A stretch of DNA of 64,000 nt from Erinaceus europaeus. Its lineage: Eukaryota; Chordata; Mammalia; Eulipotyphla; Erinaceidae. The position numbers and the translations under genes were made by a program. Location: NCBI RefSeq assembly GCF_950295315.1, contig NC_080168.1, positions 65,123,838 to 65,187,837 of the forward strand, written 5' to 3'. The notes beneath the pieces were generated by a model that saw only the letters and a list, made by a program, of their open reading frames with translations, did no database searches and had not been told where the DNA came from. Of the stretch, positions 9,047-20,244 are shown piece after piece; within the stretch, counting starts at the first letter, position 1, and each line of letters starts with the position of its first letter.

Positions 9047-12000
9047 TCAGCTTCTGTTGATGAGTGGGATCATCCCATGCTCATCTTTATCTTTCTGACT
9101 TAGCTCACTTAACATAATTCCTTCTAGCTCTGTCCAAGATGGGTCAGAGAAGGTGGGTTCATTGTTCTTGATAGCTGCATAGTATCCCATTGTGTATATA
9201 TACCACAGCTTTCTCAGCCACTCATCAGTTTGGGCACCTGGGTTGCTTCCAGGTTTTAGCTATTATGAATTGTGCTGCTATGAACATAGGAGTACACACC
9301 TCTTTTTGGTTGGGTGTTATGGAGTCCTTGGGGTATAACCCCAGGAGAGGAATTACTGGATCATATGGAAGGTCCATGTCTAGCCTTCTGAGAGTTTTCC
9401 AGACTGCTCTCCACAGAGGCTGTACCAATTTACATTCCCACCAGCAATGTAAAAGGGTTGCTCTGTCCCTACAACCTCTCCAGCATTTGTTGCTGCTGTC
9501 CTTTTTGATGTATTCCATTCTTACAGGAGTGAGGTGGTATCTTAGTGTTGTCTTAATTTGCATTTCTCTGACAATCAGTGACCTAGAGCAGTTTTTCATA
9601 TGTATGTTAGCCTTTTGGATCTCCTCTGAGGTGAATGTTTTGTTCATATCCTCTGCCCATTTTTGGATGGGGTCATTTGCTTTTTTGTTGCTAAGTTTGC
9701 TGAGCTCTTTATATATTTTGGTGATTAGTTTCTTGTCTGATGTCTGGCATGTGAAGATCTTCTCCCATTCTGTGAGGGGTCTCTTTGTTTAATAGTTTCT
9801 TTGGCTGTGCAGAAGCTTTTCAATTTGATGTAGTCCCATTGGTTTGTTTCTGCTTTAATCTTCCTTGCAATTGGGTTTGATTCATCAAAGATGTCCTTGA
9901 TGTTTAGGTGGGAAACTGTTTTACCAATGTTTTCCTCTAAGTATTTGATTGTTTCTGGTCTAACATCCAGGTCCTTGATCCATTTGGAGTTAATTTTTGT
10001 TTCTGGTGAGATAAAGTGGTTCAATTTCATTCTTTTGCATGTTACAATCCAGTTTTCCCAGCACCATTTATTGAAGAGAGCCTCCTTCTTCCATTTAATC
10101 CTTTGAGCCCCCTTATCAAAGATTAGATGTCCATAGGTGTTGGGATTTATTTCTGGGCTTTCTATTCTGTTCCACTGGTCTCTGTGCCTATTTTTGTTCC
10201 AGTACCATGCTGTTTTGATGATGATGGCTTTGTAATATAGTTTAAGGTCTGGGAGTGTGATACCTCCATTTCTGTTTCTTTTCCTCAAGATGGTTTTGGC
10301 AATTCTAGGTGTTTTCATGTTCCAGATAAATGATTACAGTGTTTGTTCTATTCTCTTAAAGAAGCTTGTTGGAACTTTGATGGGTATTGCATTAAATTTG
10401 TATATGGCTCTGGGGAGAATATTCATTTTGATGATATTTATTCTTCCAATCCATGAGCATGGGATATCTTTCCATTTCTTGGTATCAGTTTCTATTTTCT
10501 TGAGTAGCGACTCATAGTTTTCAGTATACAAGTCTTTCACTTCTTTGGTCAACTTTATTCCTAGGTATTTGATTGGTTTTGCTGAAACAGTAAAGGGGAG
10601 TGATTTCTGGATGTCTTCTTCAGATTTAGTGTTTGCATAAAGAAATGCCACTGATTTTTGTACATTGATTTTGTAGCCTGACACCTTGCTATATTGCTTA
10701 ATAACTTCCAGTAGTTTTCTGCTGGATTCTTTAGGTCTTTCTATGTATACTATCATATCATCTGCAAATAGAGAGAGCTTGACTTCTTCCCTTCCAATCT
10801 GTATTCCTTTGATTTCTTTCTCTTGCCTGATTGCTATGGCAAGAACTTCCAATACTATGTTGAAGAGTAACGGTGACAGTGGAGAGCCCTGTCTAGTCCC
10901 CGATCTGAGAAGGAATGCTTTCAGCTTCTGTCCATTGAGTATGATGTTGGCTGTAGGTTTGCTATATATAGACTCCACTATCTTGAGGAATTTCCCATCT
11001 ATTCCCATTTTTTGTAGAGTTTTGAGCATGAATGGGTGTTGGATTTTGTCAAAGGCTTTCTCTGCATCTATTGAGATAATCATGTGGTTTTTGGCTTTGC
11101 TTTTATTGATGTGGTGAATGACATTGATTGACTTACGGATGTTGAACCAGCCTTGCATTCCTGGGATGAATCCCACTTGGTCGTGATGAACAATCTTTTT
11201 GATATGTTGCTGTATCCAGTTGGCCAAGATCTTGTTTAATATTTTGGCATCTATGTTCATCAGAGATATTGGTCTATAGGTTTCCTTTTTTGTTCTTTCC
11301 TTATCAGCTTTTGGTATCAGGGTGATGTTGGCTTCATAGAAGGTGGAAGGGAGTAGTCCTGTTTCTTCAATCTTATGGAAAAGCTTAAGAAGTATGGGTA
11401 CTAACTGTTTCCTGAAAGTTTTGTAGAATTCATTTGTGAAGCCATCTGGTCCAGGACTTTTGTTGTTGGGGAGATTCTTAATAATGGTTTCAATTTATTT
11501 GTCTGTGATTGGTGCATTTAGATTTTGTAGTTCTTCTTGGTTCAGTTTTGGAAGGGCATATGCTTCTAGGAATTGTTCCATTTCTTCTAGATTCTCTAGC
11601 TTGGTGGCGTATAGTTCTTTATAGAAGTTTCGCAGGATTCTCTGGATTTCTGTGGTGTCAGTTGTGATATCTCCTCCATCGTTTACAATTCTATTAATTT
11701 GAGTCTTTTCTCTTTTTTGTTTGGTGAGTCTGGCTAGGGGTTTGTCAATTTTGTTTAATCTTTCAAAGAACCAACATTTAGCTCCATTGATCTTTTTTAT
11801 GGTTCTTTTATTTTCGAAGTTGTTTATTTCTGCTCTAATTTTAGTGATTTCTGTCCTTCTTGTTGCTTTAGGGTTCCTTTGTTCCTCTTCCTCTAAGTCC
11901 TTGAGGTGTGCAGTAAGGTCGTTCATTTGAGCTTTTTCTTGGTGTTTAATATGTGATTGTATGGCTATAAGTTTCCCTCTCAGTACTGCTTTAGCTGTGT

Positions 12001-12892
12001 CCCAAATATTTTGATAGGTTTTGTCTTCATTTTCATTTGTTTCCAGGAACATTTGAATTTCCTGCTTGAGTGAGTCTCTGACCCAGTGGTTCTTAAGGAG
12101 TATATTGTTTAGTTTCCAAATTCTGTGACTTTTAATAATTTTCTGTTTGTTGTTAAATGTTAGTTTTACTCCACTGTGGTCTGAGAAGATACTTGGGATG
12201 ATTTTGATGCTCTTGAATTTATTGATGCTGTCTTTGTGGCCTAACATGTGGTCTATCCTTGAGTATGTGTTATGTGGATTTGAAAAGAAGGTGTATTCCA
12301 GTTTTTTGGGGTGAAGGACTCTGAAAATGTCCAAGAGTTCTAGTCTGTCAATCTCTTCATTCAATTCTCATATCTTTGTTGGTTCTCTGCTTTGTTTATC
12401 TGTCTAAGTGTGAGAGTGGGGTATTGAAGTCTCCCACTATTATTGTATTACTATTGGTGTATTTTTGAAATTCAGTACGAGCTTGACATATTTAGATGGT
12501 CTCATTGGGTGCATAGATGTTAATAATTGTTAAGTCTTCTTGGCTGATTGGTCCTCTAATCATTATGTAATGTATTTGCCTATCTTTTATTACTTTATTT
12601 AATTTAAAATCTATTGTGTCTGAGATGAGAATGGCTGTTCCTGCCCTTTTTTGTGGTCTGTTAGCCTGTACGACAGTTTTCCATCCTTTCACTTTAAGTC
12701 TGTGTTTATCTTGTTTGACAGATGGGATTCTTGCAAGCAGCATATGGTTGGGTTATGTTTTCTGACCCATCCCCCCACTCTGTGCCTTTTGATGGGTGAG
12801 TTTAAGCCATTGACATTTATTGATATTATGGATTTAATGTATTGTAGTGCCATTGTTCTAAATAAATTTTTGTTTGCTCTGATATATTGCAA
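9047..12892 (-). pseudogene. L1 ORF2 relic (endonuclease and reverse transcriptase)
   Basis: ORF2p nicks target DNA and reverse-transcribes L1 RNA at the nick. On the minus strand, the fragment at 12689-12892 carries the endonuclease start INVNGLNSPIKRHRV. The fragment at 12492-12743 carries IINIYAPNE. The reverse transcriptase core is in 10334-11260 with FADDMIVY at the active site. The C-terminal cysteine motif CWRGC-x7-HCWWEC is in 9225-9647. The stop corresponding to the intact C-terminus is 9047-9049. Breaks seen: a frame change near 12.7 kb and another between 12.36 and 12.49 kb, in-frame stops at about 11495 and 10334, a frameshift near 9.79 kb and a short deletion near 9226. Nearly full coding length is present but it is not functional. 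Confidence 0.93.
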
Positions 12893-12901
12893 GTATTATA
12901 G

Positions 12902-12915
12902 TGATGTTCTTGTTT
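12902..12915. repeat. Target-site duplication of the nested L1
   Basis: TGATGTTCTTGTTT occurs here and again at 15386-15399, exactly bounding the nested L1. Confidence 0.93.
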
Positions 12916-15385
12916 TTTTATTTATTTATTTATTTATTTAATTTTTTTATTTAAGAAAGGATTAGTGAACAAAAGCATAAGGTAGGAGGGGTACAACTCC
13001 ACACAATTCCCACCACCCAATCCCCATAACCCACCCCCTCCCATGGTAGCTTTCCCATTCTCTAGCCCTCTGGGAGCATGGACCCAGGGTCGTTGAGGGT
13101 TGCAGAAGGTAGAAGGTCTGGCTTCTGTAATTGCTTCCCCGCTGAACATGGGCGTTGACTGGTCGGTCCATACCCCCAGTCTGCCTCTCTCTTTCCCTAG
13201 TAAGTTGTGTCTCTGGGGAAGCTGAGCTCTAGGACACATTGGTGGGGTCTTCAATCCAGGGAAGCCTAGCAAGCATCCTGGTGGCATTTGGAACCTGGTG
13301 ATTGAAAAGAGAGTTAACATATGAAGCCAAACAATTTGTTTAGCAATCATGGATCCCAAGCTTGGAATAGTGGAGAGGAAGTGTTAGGGAGGTACTCACT
13401 GCAAACTCTAGTGTAATCCTGCTTTCAGGTATATATTTTGCAGTAGTTTATGGATACGTGTGCACATAAGCTCTCTCTCACAGAAACTGGTGTATATCTA
13501 GGTTATGGGACTTTGTTAGAAAGTGAACTACCTGAGATGAAATTAGAGTGTACTATTAAAGGAAAGGTCTCACCCGAGTAATGAAGCTGAAGGGTTGTCA
13601 TTCCACACGTGAAGTCTCTGGATACAGTCTGAGGTGAAGCATGTTGAGATGGCAATCGTTGCTTTGGTTAGGTTGTGATTGGCGGATGCAATATTATTTG
13701 GTTTGGATTGGGAGATGCATACGGGAAAGTGGGCCCTATCCAAGGGTTCCAGGACTGGGGGAAGTAGGGGCTCTATAGTGAAGATGTGAGGTTTCTGCTG
13801 TCTTAGGGTTCCAAAAGACAATCAATAGTTAATATTATCATCACATTATTTGTTAATTGGGTTAACTTTGAAAAGTCCCTTTGTTATGGTTTGCTGTACA
13901 GTACCCAGTATCTTGTATATAGCTGTGCTATTGGAAGCTTCTAATCTACTTGGTCTAGGCTTTTGAGAGAGTCCGCATATCAAATACATAGCCTATATAT
14001 TAAAAAGATTCAGTTTGTCTTTTGAGAAACTTTGAGACATACAATTGTTTTCCCCCTCTCATATTAATTAACTACTGATTTATATGTCTGCATTTTGCTA
14101 GGAGTGTACATAAACACCATTCCCACCACCAAAGGACTGTGACCCATCCCTCCCGCCCACTCCCACCCCCCACTGGCCCAGGAAGCTACATGTCTACCCC
14201 TCACCACTGGGTTTTTACTTTGGTGCCCTACTTACAATTTGATCAGGTCCTGCTTTTAGTTTCCCTTTCAGATCTTCTAAGTCAGCTTCTGTTGATGAGT
14301 GGGATCATCCCATGCTCATCTTTATCTTTCTGACTTAGTTCACTTAACATAATTCCTTCTAGCTCTGTCCAAGATGGGTCAGAGAAGGTGGGTTCATTGT
14401 TCTTGATAGCTGCATAGTATTCCATTGAGTATATATACCACAGCTTTCTCAGCCACTCATCTGGTGTTGGGCACCTGGGTTGCTTCCAGGTTTTAGCTAT
14501 TATGAATTGTGCTGCTATGAACATAGGAGTACACACCTCTTTTTGGTTGGGTGTTATGGAGTCCTTGGGGTATAACCCCAGGAGAGGAATTATTGGGTCA
14601 TATGAAAGGTCCATGTCTAGCCTTCTGAGAGTTTTCCAGACTGCTCTCCACAGAGGCTGTACCAATTTACATTCCCACCAGCAATGTAAAAGGGTTCCTC
14701 TGTCCCCACATCCTCTCCAGCATTTGTTGCTGCTGTCCTTTTTGATGTATGCCATTCTTACAGGAGTGAGGTGGTATCTTAGTGTTGTCTTAATTTGCAT
14801 TCCTCTGACAATCAGTGACCTAGAGCAGTTTTTCATTTGTTTGTTAGCCTTTTGGATCTCCTCTGTGGTGAATGTTTTGTTCATTTCCTCTGCCCATTTT
14901 TGGATGGGGTCATTTGATTTTTTGTTGCTAAGTTTGCTGAGCTCTTTATATATTTTTGTGATTAGTTTCTTGTCTGATGTCTGGCATGTGAAGATCTTCT
15001 CCCATTCTGTGAGGGGTCTCTCTGTTTGTTTAAAGTTTCTTTGGATGTGCAGAAGGTTTTCAATTTGATGTAGTCCCATTGGTTTGTTTCTGCTTTGGTC
15101 TTCCTTGCAATTGGGTTTGATTCATCAAAGATGTCCTTGAGGTGTATGTGGGAAAGTGTTTTACCAATGTTTTCCTCTAAGTATTTGATTGTTTCTGGTC
15201 TGATATCTAGGTCTTTGATCCATTTGGAGTTGATTTTTGTTTCTGGTGAGATAAAGTGGTTCAATTTCATTCTTCTGCATGTTTCAACCCAGTTTTCCCA
15301 GCACCATTTATTGAAGAGAGCCTCCTTTTTCCATTTAATACTTTGGGCCCCCTTATCAAAGATTAGATGCCCATAGGTGTTGGGA
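12916..15385 (-). mobile_element. 5'-truncated L1 nested in the first L1
   Basis: A T-rich tail, the complete 3'UTR and the last roughly 1.1 kb of ORF2 are present, closely similar to the first L1. It is bounded by the 14 bp duplication at 12902 and 15386. Joining the outer flanks restores the outer L1's inter-ORF sequence, so this insertion is younger than its host. Truncation lies in the ORF2 segment after the reverse transcriptase core. Confidence 0.93.
14282..15385 (-). pseudogene. L1 ORF2 C-terminal fragment
   Basis: The minus-strand frame 14282-15079 gives about 265 residues with PLTEWEKIF, the cysteine motif [18 protein letters not shown] and the terminal GMIPLINRS before the stop at 14282-14284. 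Upstream, the frame at 14962-15270 carries the preceding [15 protein letters not shown] block, so one frameshift separates them near 15.0 kb. The endonuclease and polymerase core are absent because of 5' truncation. Confidence 0.92.
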
Positions 15386-15397
15386 TGATGTTCTTGT

Positions 15398-16307
15398 TTA
15401 TAAGAGGTCTTTTAGAACCTCTTTCAGGGACAGTTTGGTTATGGTTGCCTCCTTTAACTGTTGTCTGTCTAAGAAGGTTTTGATCCCTCCATCTAGTTTG
15501 AATGAAAGCCTAGCAGGATATATTATCCTTGGTTGAAACCCTTTTTCATTCAGGGCTCGACAGATATCTTGCCATTCTCTTCTGACTTCTAGAGTTTGAG
15601 TGGAGAAGTCTGCAGATAATCTTATGTGTTTTCCCCTGTATGTGACTTTTTGTTTCTCTCTTGCAGCCTTTAGGATCCTTTCTTTATCCTTACTCCTTTT
15701 CATTGTGACTATGATGTGTCTTGGTGTCTTCAGGTCTGGGTTGATTCTGTTTGGAACTCTCTGGGCCTCTTGAATCTTGATGTCCTTTCTGTTATTCATG
15801 TCTGGGAAGTTTTCTTCTATTATTTCTTCTAGAATGTTTGCTTCCCCTTCCTCTCTTTCTTCCTCTGGCAGGCCAATTATATGAATGTTACTTCTTTTGA
15901 GATCATCCCATATGTCTCTGTTATTGTTTTCAGTGTCTCTAAATCTCTTTTTAAGCTCTTCCACCTCTTTCTTAGTTTTCTCTAACTTATCCTCTGTCTG
16001 ACTAATTCTGTTTTCTGCTTCTGTTAGTCTGCTTTCCCTTCCCTCAGCTTCTTTCCTCAGTTCAGCTATTTCAGCTTTCAGTTCTCTAATTGCCTCAAGA
16101 TAATCAGTATTTTCCTTGGGGGTCTCAACTTTTGTTTCCCTAATACTGTCATTCCTTTTCTCCAATGTTGTTTTCATTTCTGTGATTAATAAGTTTATTA
16201 TTCTTGCATACTTTTCTTATGGTTACCTCTGGCTGATTTGTAGTTTCTTCTGGGCTCTTGTCTTCATTCAGTGGAGTAGCAGTTTTATTTGTTTTTGATC
16301 TACCCAT
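15398..16307 (-). pseudogene. L1 ORF1 relic (RNA-binding chaperone)
   Basis: ORF1p coats L1 RNA as a coiled-coil trimer. The minus-strand frame 15398-16177 (259 residues) shows a heptad-rich coiled coil (ELKAEIAELRKEAEGRE and onwards), then the RRM region (NIHIIGLPEEEREEG) and the C-terminal domain (PRHIIVTMKRSKDKERIL through YPARLSFKLDGG). The likely original start is the ATG at 16305-16307 (MGRSKTNKTATP), which is one base out of frame with the main body. A single frameshift lies between about 16180 and 16300. About 300 residues in total, a usual ORF1p size. It lies upstream of ORF2 once the nested L1 is removed. Confidence 0.92.
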
Positions 16308-17928
16308 TTTTTTGATTTATGTGATTCTTATTTTTATGCTCTGTTGTTCCTCACTTGTTTTTTCTTGAGTACAAGCAACACTGTAGTAAATATCTTTATG
16401 ACAATTGTACTCACCAACCTCAGGAATTACAATAGCAACTGAAGTAAGTATTGAAGCAGTTTAACCACTACCAGTTAGCTTTAGCCAAACAATGTCTCCA
16501 GTCCGTGAAAAAATAGCAACCAAATCCCAGTGAAGAAGAGAAAAGAAAGAAGGGATAGCAAGAATAGACAGTTATGCAAATCTACTATCCACTGTATATT
16601 TAGGGGTAACAAGAGGGGAAAGGGAAGTAGAGCAGAGATACACACATAGAGAGTCCACTCTGAGTCATATTTCTTCCCCAAAATAATTCCTAAATTCAGA
16701 AAGACAAAGAAGAAGGAAGAAATGTATGACAACATAAAAAAGGGAAAAAAAGAAACAAGAGAGAGAAAAGAGAAAAGATAAGAACAAGAGCTGTAATTAA
16801 AGAGCAGTGAAAGGAAAGTTGTTTTTTTATTATTTTTAATTTAAATTAATTTAATTGTATTTTATTTTTTTAATTAGCTAGGAGGAGGAGGAAGGGGGGA
16901 GTCTGTAGAGGAGTTAGGAGTAATGAGACAAGTTCCTCCCACAATAGATAAGATGCCCACTACCCTAGCAATGAAAGATATCCTAAGAGTTAATTCTGAT
17001 CAACCTAAAGGGGGGGGGGAAGATATATGCTTTTATATAATATTAATAATAAAATAGAGCAGTGTACAAAAAAAAAAACCCAGTCCCAAATTAACTCAAA
17101 CCTCGTGAGCAGTGCCAGCTGATTGTTAAGAAAGAAAAACAAGCAAACAAACAAAAATCCTCAGGACTAGACAAGGATAGCTGAAATAGATAGTTATGCA
17201 AATCTACTATCCACTGTATATTCTAGGGGTAGCTAAAGGAGGAAGGGAAGTTGAGCAGAGATACTCGCAGTGAAAGTCCACTCTGAGTCAGAATTCTTCC
17301 CCAAAATAATTCCCAAACGTGTATCAGTGAAAGCACACTGTTTGGTGGTGTGGGGGATGGGGCCTGTTGCTTTGGAAGCTGTAGGATTAAGGAAGAAAGG
17401 ATGACAAGAATGAGAAAAAGAAAAAAAAGAGAGAAAAAAGAAAAAGATAAGAAAAAGAACAGTAATAAAAGAGCTGTGGAAGGAGTTTTTTAATTTAAAA
17501 AATTTAAAAAATTATTTAATAAGCTATGTGGGGGGTGGGGGGATTGGTTACTTATAAAGAAAAAAGGGCCAGAGGTTTCAGAAAAGACTAGACTTAGAAT
17601 GAATGATACTCCCTGGTGGGACGGGAATCCTGGTAAAGAAAGAAGCTCAGTAAAGGAGCCTGCTAGGAGCTGATCCCCAGGGACTGGTTATGGGGGGGGA
17701 GGGGGAGGAGGTACACTTTGGAGATAATAATTTAAAAGAAATTTTTTTTCTCTTTTTTTCCCTTTTTTTCTACTCTATTTTTTAACCCAAATTAAGTTAT
17801 AGTCACCTCCTTGGTGTCACCGCTAGGTCCCCTTATTGCCTGGCCTACTAAAAGCAGAAAATCCTACCGTTTCCAGAGGATGTGGTCAGAGCTGAAGCTA
17901 CTAGCAGCTTCTCAGTCCACCATCTTCC
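16308..17928 (-). promoter_or_regulatory. L1 5'UTR with a repeated module
   Basis: This is about 1.6 kb upstream of ORF1, purine-rich on the plus strand. A block with GTTATGCAAATCTACTATCC (16571) and GTCCACTCTGAGTCA (16653) recurs 622-623 bp to the right (17193 and 17276), followed in both copies by a TTCTTCCCCAAAATAATTCC block. The module spans roughly 16545-16880 and 17165-17560. L1 5'UTRs hold the internal promoter, and repeated promoter modules are known in other mammals. Promoter activity here is inferred. The octamer-like ATGCAAAT occurs in each module. Confidence 0.8.
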
Positions 17929-17942
17929 CCTTTATTCTTTTT

Positions 17943-18203
17943 AAAAATATTTATTTATTTCTTTTTGTTGCCTTTGTTGTTTATTGTTGTATTTATTATT
18001 GTTGTTGTTGGATAGGACAGAGAAATGGAGACAGGAGGGGAAGATAAGAGAGGGGGAGAGAAAGACACCTGTAGACCTGCTTCACCACTTGTGAAGCTAC
18101 TCTCCTGTAGGTGGGCAGCTGGGGGCTCAAACCTGGATCCTTACACCAGTCCTTGTGCTTTGCACCACCTGTGCTTAACCAGCTGCTCTACTGCCCAACT
18201 CCC
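17943..18203 (-). repeat. SINE family A, short-tail variant
   Basis: The tail ATATTTATTTATTT then TTTTGTTGCC, the body, the CCTG-AGACCTGCTTCACC block and the tRNA-like head ending CTGCCCAACTCC are present. It is flanked by CCTTTATTCTTTTT at 17929-17942 and 18204-18217, the same target sequence used by the L1. Confidence 0.92.
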
Positions 18204-18375
18204 CCTTTATTCTTTTTTAAGAAGCAAATTGTCTCGATATTATCATGAAAATATTTCTAGCCTTACAGACATTGAAAGGGGGTCTTGGGACCCTTAGAGG
18301 ACCCAGGGTAACCTGTATCTTGAGCACAGCTGTTCTCAAACAGTTAAATAGTAAGCTGGGAGTAAGTTTTATGTA

Positions 18376-18602
18376 TTTATTTATTTTAATTATTTTATTA
18401 ACTTTATTTATTTATTGGGTATAGACTGCCAGAAATTGAGAGGAAGGGGGGAAATAGTGAGGGAGAGCGACAGAGAGATACCTGCTGTACTACTTCACCA
18501 CTTGGAAAGCTTTCCCCCTGCAGGTGGGGACCGGGGGCTGGAACCTGGGTCCTTATGCATTGTAACATGTGTGCTCAACCAGGTGCACCACCACCTGGCC
18601 CT
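18376..18602 (-). repeat. SINE family B copy
   Basis: This is a full B unit. The flanks AGTAAGTTTTAT at left and CGTAAATTTTAT at right look like an imperfect target duplication. Confidence 0.85.
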
Positions 18603-18784
18603 CGTAAATTTTATTTTAAAAGGTCTGTTTTTCCTATATATTCTGTAATGGCAGACAATGGTTCACTTGATTAAAGTATTCAACATATGATGAAGTCCTC
18701 CTTCAAGGAACTTGCCACTTTGAAAGTGACTTTGTTGAGTTATGCTATAACCTAAAGCCACTTTACTAGTGACTTGAAAAATGA

Positions 18785-18900
18785 TGTGCTGGATAAAGTA
18801 TTGGATGCTCAAGAATGAGGCCCTGAGTTCAATTCCCAGCATCACATATGCCAGAATAGTGTTCTGGTTCTTTTTCTCATTAATAAATTATTTTAAAAAG
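18785..18900 (+). repeat. SINE family C copy
   Basis: A tRNA-like head with B-box-like GAGTTCAATTCC is followed by GTTCTGGTTC and the tail TTAATAAATTA. Confidence 0.7.
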
Positions 18901-18902
18901 CC

Positions 18903-19160
18903 ACATCGGGAGTACGGATCGACCTGTCAACCCCCATGTTCAGTAGGGAAGCAATTACAGAAGCCAGACCTTCCCCCTTCTGTGCTCCATAATGTCCCTT
19001 GTTCCATGCTCCCAGAGGGATAAAGAATAGGAAAGCTATCGGGATGGGATGGGATATGGATTTCTGGTGGTGGGAATTGTGTGGAGTTGTACCCCTATTA
19101 TCCTATGGTTTTTGTCAGTGTTTCCTTTTTATAAATAAAAATTATTTTGAAAAATAAAAA
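18903..19160 (+). mobile_element. 5'-truncated L1, 3'UTR end only
   Basis: It matches the reverse complement of the L1 3' terminus: GCAATTACAGAAGCCAGACC, then CTGGTGGTGGGAATTGTGTG, then TATAAATAAA and an A-rich tail. Confidence 0.85.
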
Positions 19161-19164
19161 GCCA

Positions 19165-19780
19165 CTTTATCTTAGAAAGATTATAAATATATTGTTTTGT
19201 TGCTAAAAAAGATTTGTTCACAGTGAAAATTATGGAGCACATACACATACTGACTTCTGAAAATCTAATTGTCTTGATTTACCATCGGTTTACAATATAG
19301 TAAAGATTAGGGAGTGCAGCTTTCACATCTCTGTGTATAAGCCTTAGTGGATCTACCTCCACAGTGCCAGTGCCAGCATACTCAGACTAGCTCCCCTACC
19401 ATTCTGCCCTGTGCACTCACCTATCACAGAACCTTATTTGGTTTTGTGTGTTTCATTATTTATATTCCACGTATGAGTAACACACACATTCAGCTGGTGT
19501 TTTTTTAAATATGCCATCAAAGAATGAGCCTAGGGTCTCATGTACATGTGATAACACCAAATGGTCTCCCTGGATTTGTTTTTTATTCTTTATTTTTGAC
19601 ACAGAAAGAGAGAGTCTGAGAAAGGAGAGACTACCTAACACTACCCCATTATTGGATAGTATGCCAGCTCCCCCCGGCTTAAACACCAGTATGTCTGTAT
19701 GAGATTAATTTGATCCCATTCAAAGCTGCGGTCTATTTACATAAATCACTTTTACATTTATATAAAGCACCACTTTCCCT
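19165..19780. other. No gene recognised; one possible SINE remnant
   Basis: This is mostly unique sequence. About 19575-19690 has an AGAGAGAGTCTGAGAAAGG body that may be a worn family E SINE on the minus strand. Confidence 0.4.
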
Positions 19781-19785
19781 CCAGG

Positions 19786-19819
19786 GCATTGGTGGTTCAG
19801 TGGTAGAATTTTCACCTGC
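19786..19819 (+). pseudogene. tRNA-Gly 5'-half fragment
   Basis: Thirty-four bases match the first half of mammalian tRNA-Gly (GCATTGGTGGTTCAGTGGTA onwards), with two transition-type differences by my recollection of the tRNA. The match stops inside the anticodon loop, and no T arm or B box follows. It cannot be a tRNA gene. It looks like a reverse-transcribed tRNA half or the head of a composite element. Confidence 0.75.
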
Positions 19820-20235
19820 TCCGCCCCCTCTCCTTGTCACACCCTGATCTTCCACCAGTCACTTTTCGCTCCACCCTCTCTATGTCACATCCTGTTTCCA
19901 CCCTACTTGGAGAGTATAAAAACAGCTGCTCTTCTGATTAAAGACACTTGGAAATTGCTTTCCGGCTCCGAGAGTTCCAGAGTGTATCTCCTGCGAAGTT
20001 AGTGCGGCACGAGTTCCTGATCCCTCTCCCACGCAGCAGCCTAGATTGGCTCCAGTTGAGTTCTCTCCAACCCAGAGAGCACTAGCTCGGGAAGAAGCAC
20101 CCTCAGGCTATCCCAGCATCCCATCACCCACTGGGCTCCACTGGTGCTATCGGTGGTGCACCCACATGGAACTGGGATGCAAACACGGGACTGTGAGCAC
20201 AGTTTTACCAGGTGAGCTAGCTCCTACGGCCTGCT
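19820..20235 (+). other. LTR-like or composite retroelement unit
   Basis: Directly after the tRNA-Gly half comes a C-rich stretch, a TATA box (TATAAA at 19915-19920), ATTAAA at 19937-19942 about 20 bp later, and a GC-rich GCTTTCCGGCTCCGAGAG stretch. This order resembles U3-R-U5 of a plus-strand LTR. No matching target duplication or internal viral sequence was found, so the class is uncertain. The last part (about 20150-20235) may be a separate SINE-like piece. Confidence 0.4.
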
Positions 20236-20244
20236 GTGGTTTTT

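Larger units (their letters stand above)
7708..17928 (-). mobile_element. Full-length L1 (LINE-1), inactive, with a nested L1
   Basis: This is a complete minus-strand L1: 3'UTR 7708-9046, ORF2 relic 9047-12892, inter-ORF region, ORF1 relic 15398-16307 and 5'UTR to 17928. The plus-strand right end CCACCATCTTCCC corresponds to a 5' end starting GGGAAGATGGTGG. Matching 14 bp target duplications flank it at 7694 and 17929. Without the nested insertion (12916-15385 plus one duplication) it is about 7.7 kb, a plausible full length given its long UTRs. Both ORFs are broken, so it cannot move itself. Confidence 0.93.

Noticed and set aside
9190..9792. 200-codon plus-strand open frame rich in hydrophobic residues
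   Set aside because: It is the antisense shadow of L1 ORF2. The real coding strand is minus.
19786..19860. Functional tRNA-Gly gene
   Set aside because: Only the 5' half matches. The anticodon stem cannot close and there is no T arm.
19994..20012. GCGGCACGAG-like string resembling a cDNA cloning adaptor
   Set aside because: It lies inside otherwise continuous genomic sequence with no vector next to it, so chance is likelier than contamination.
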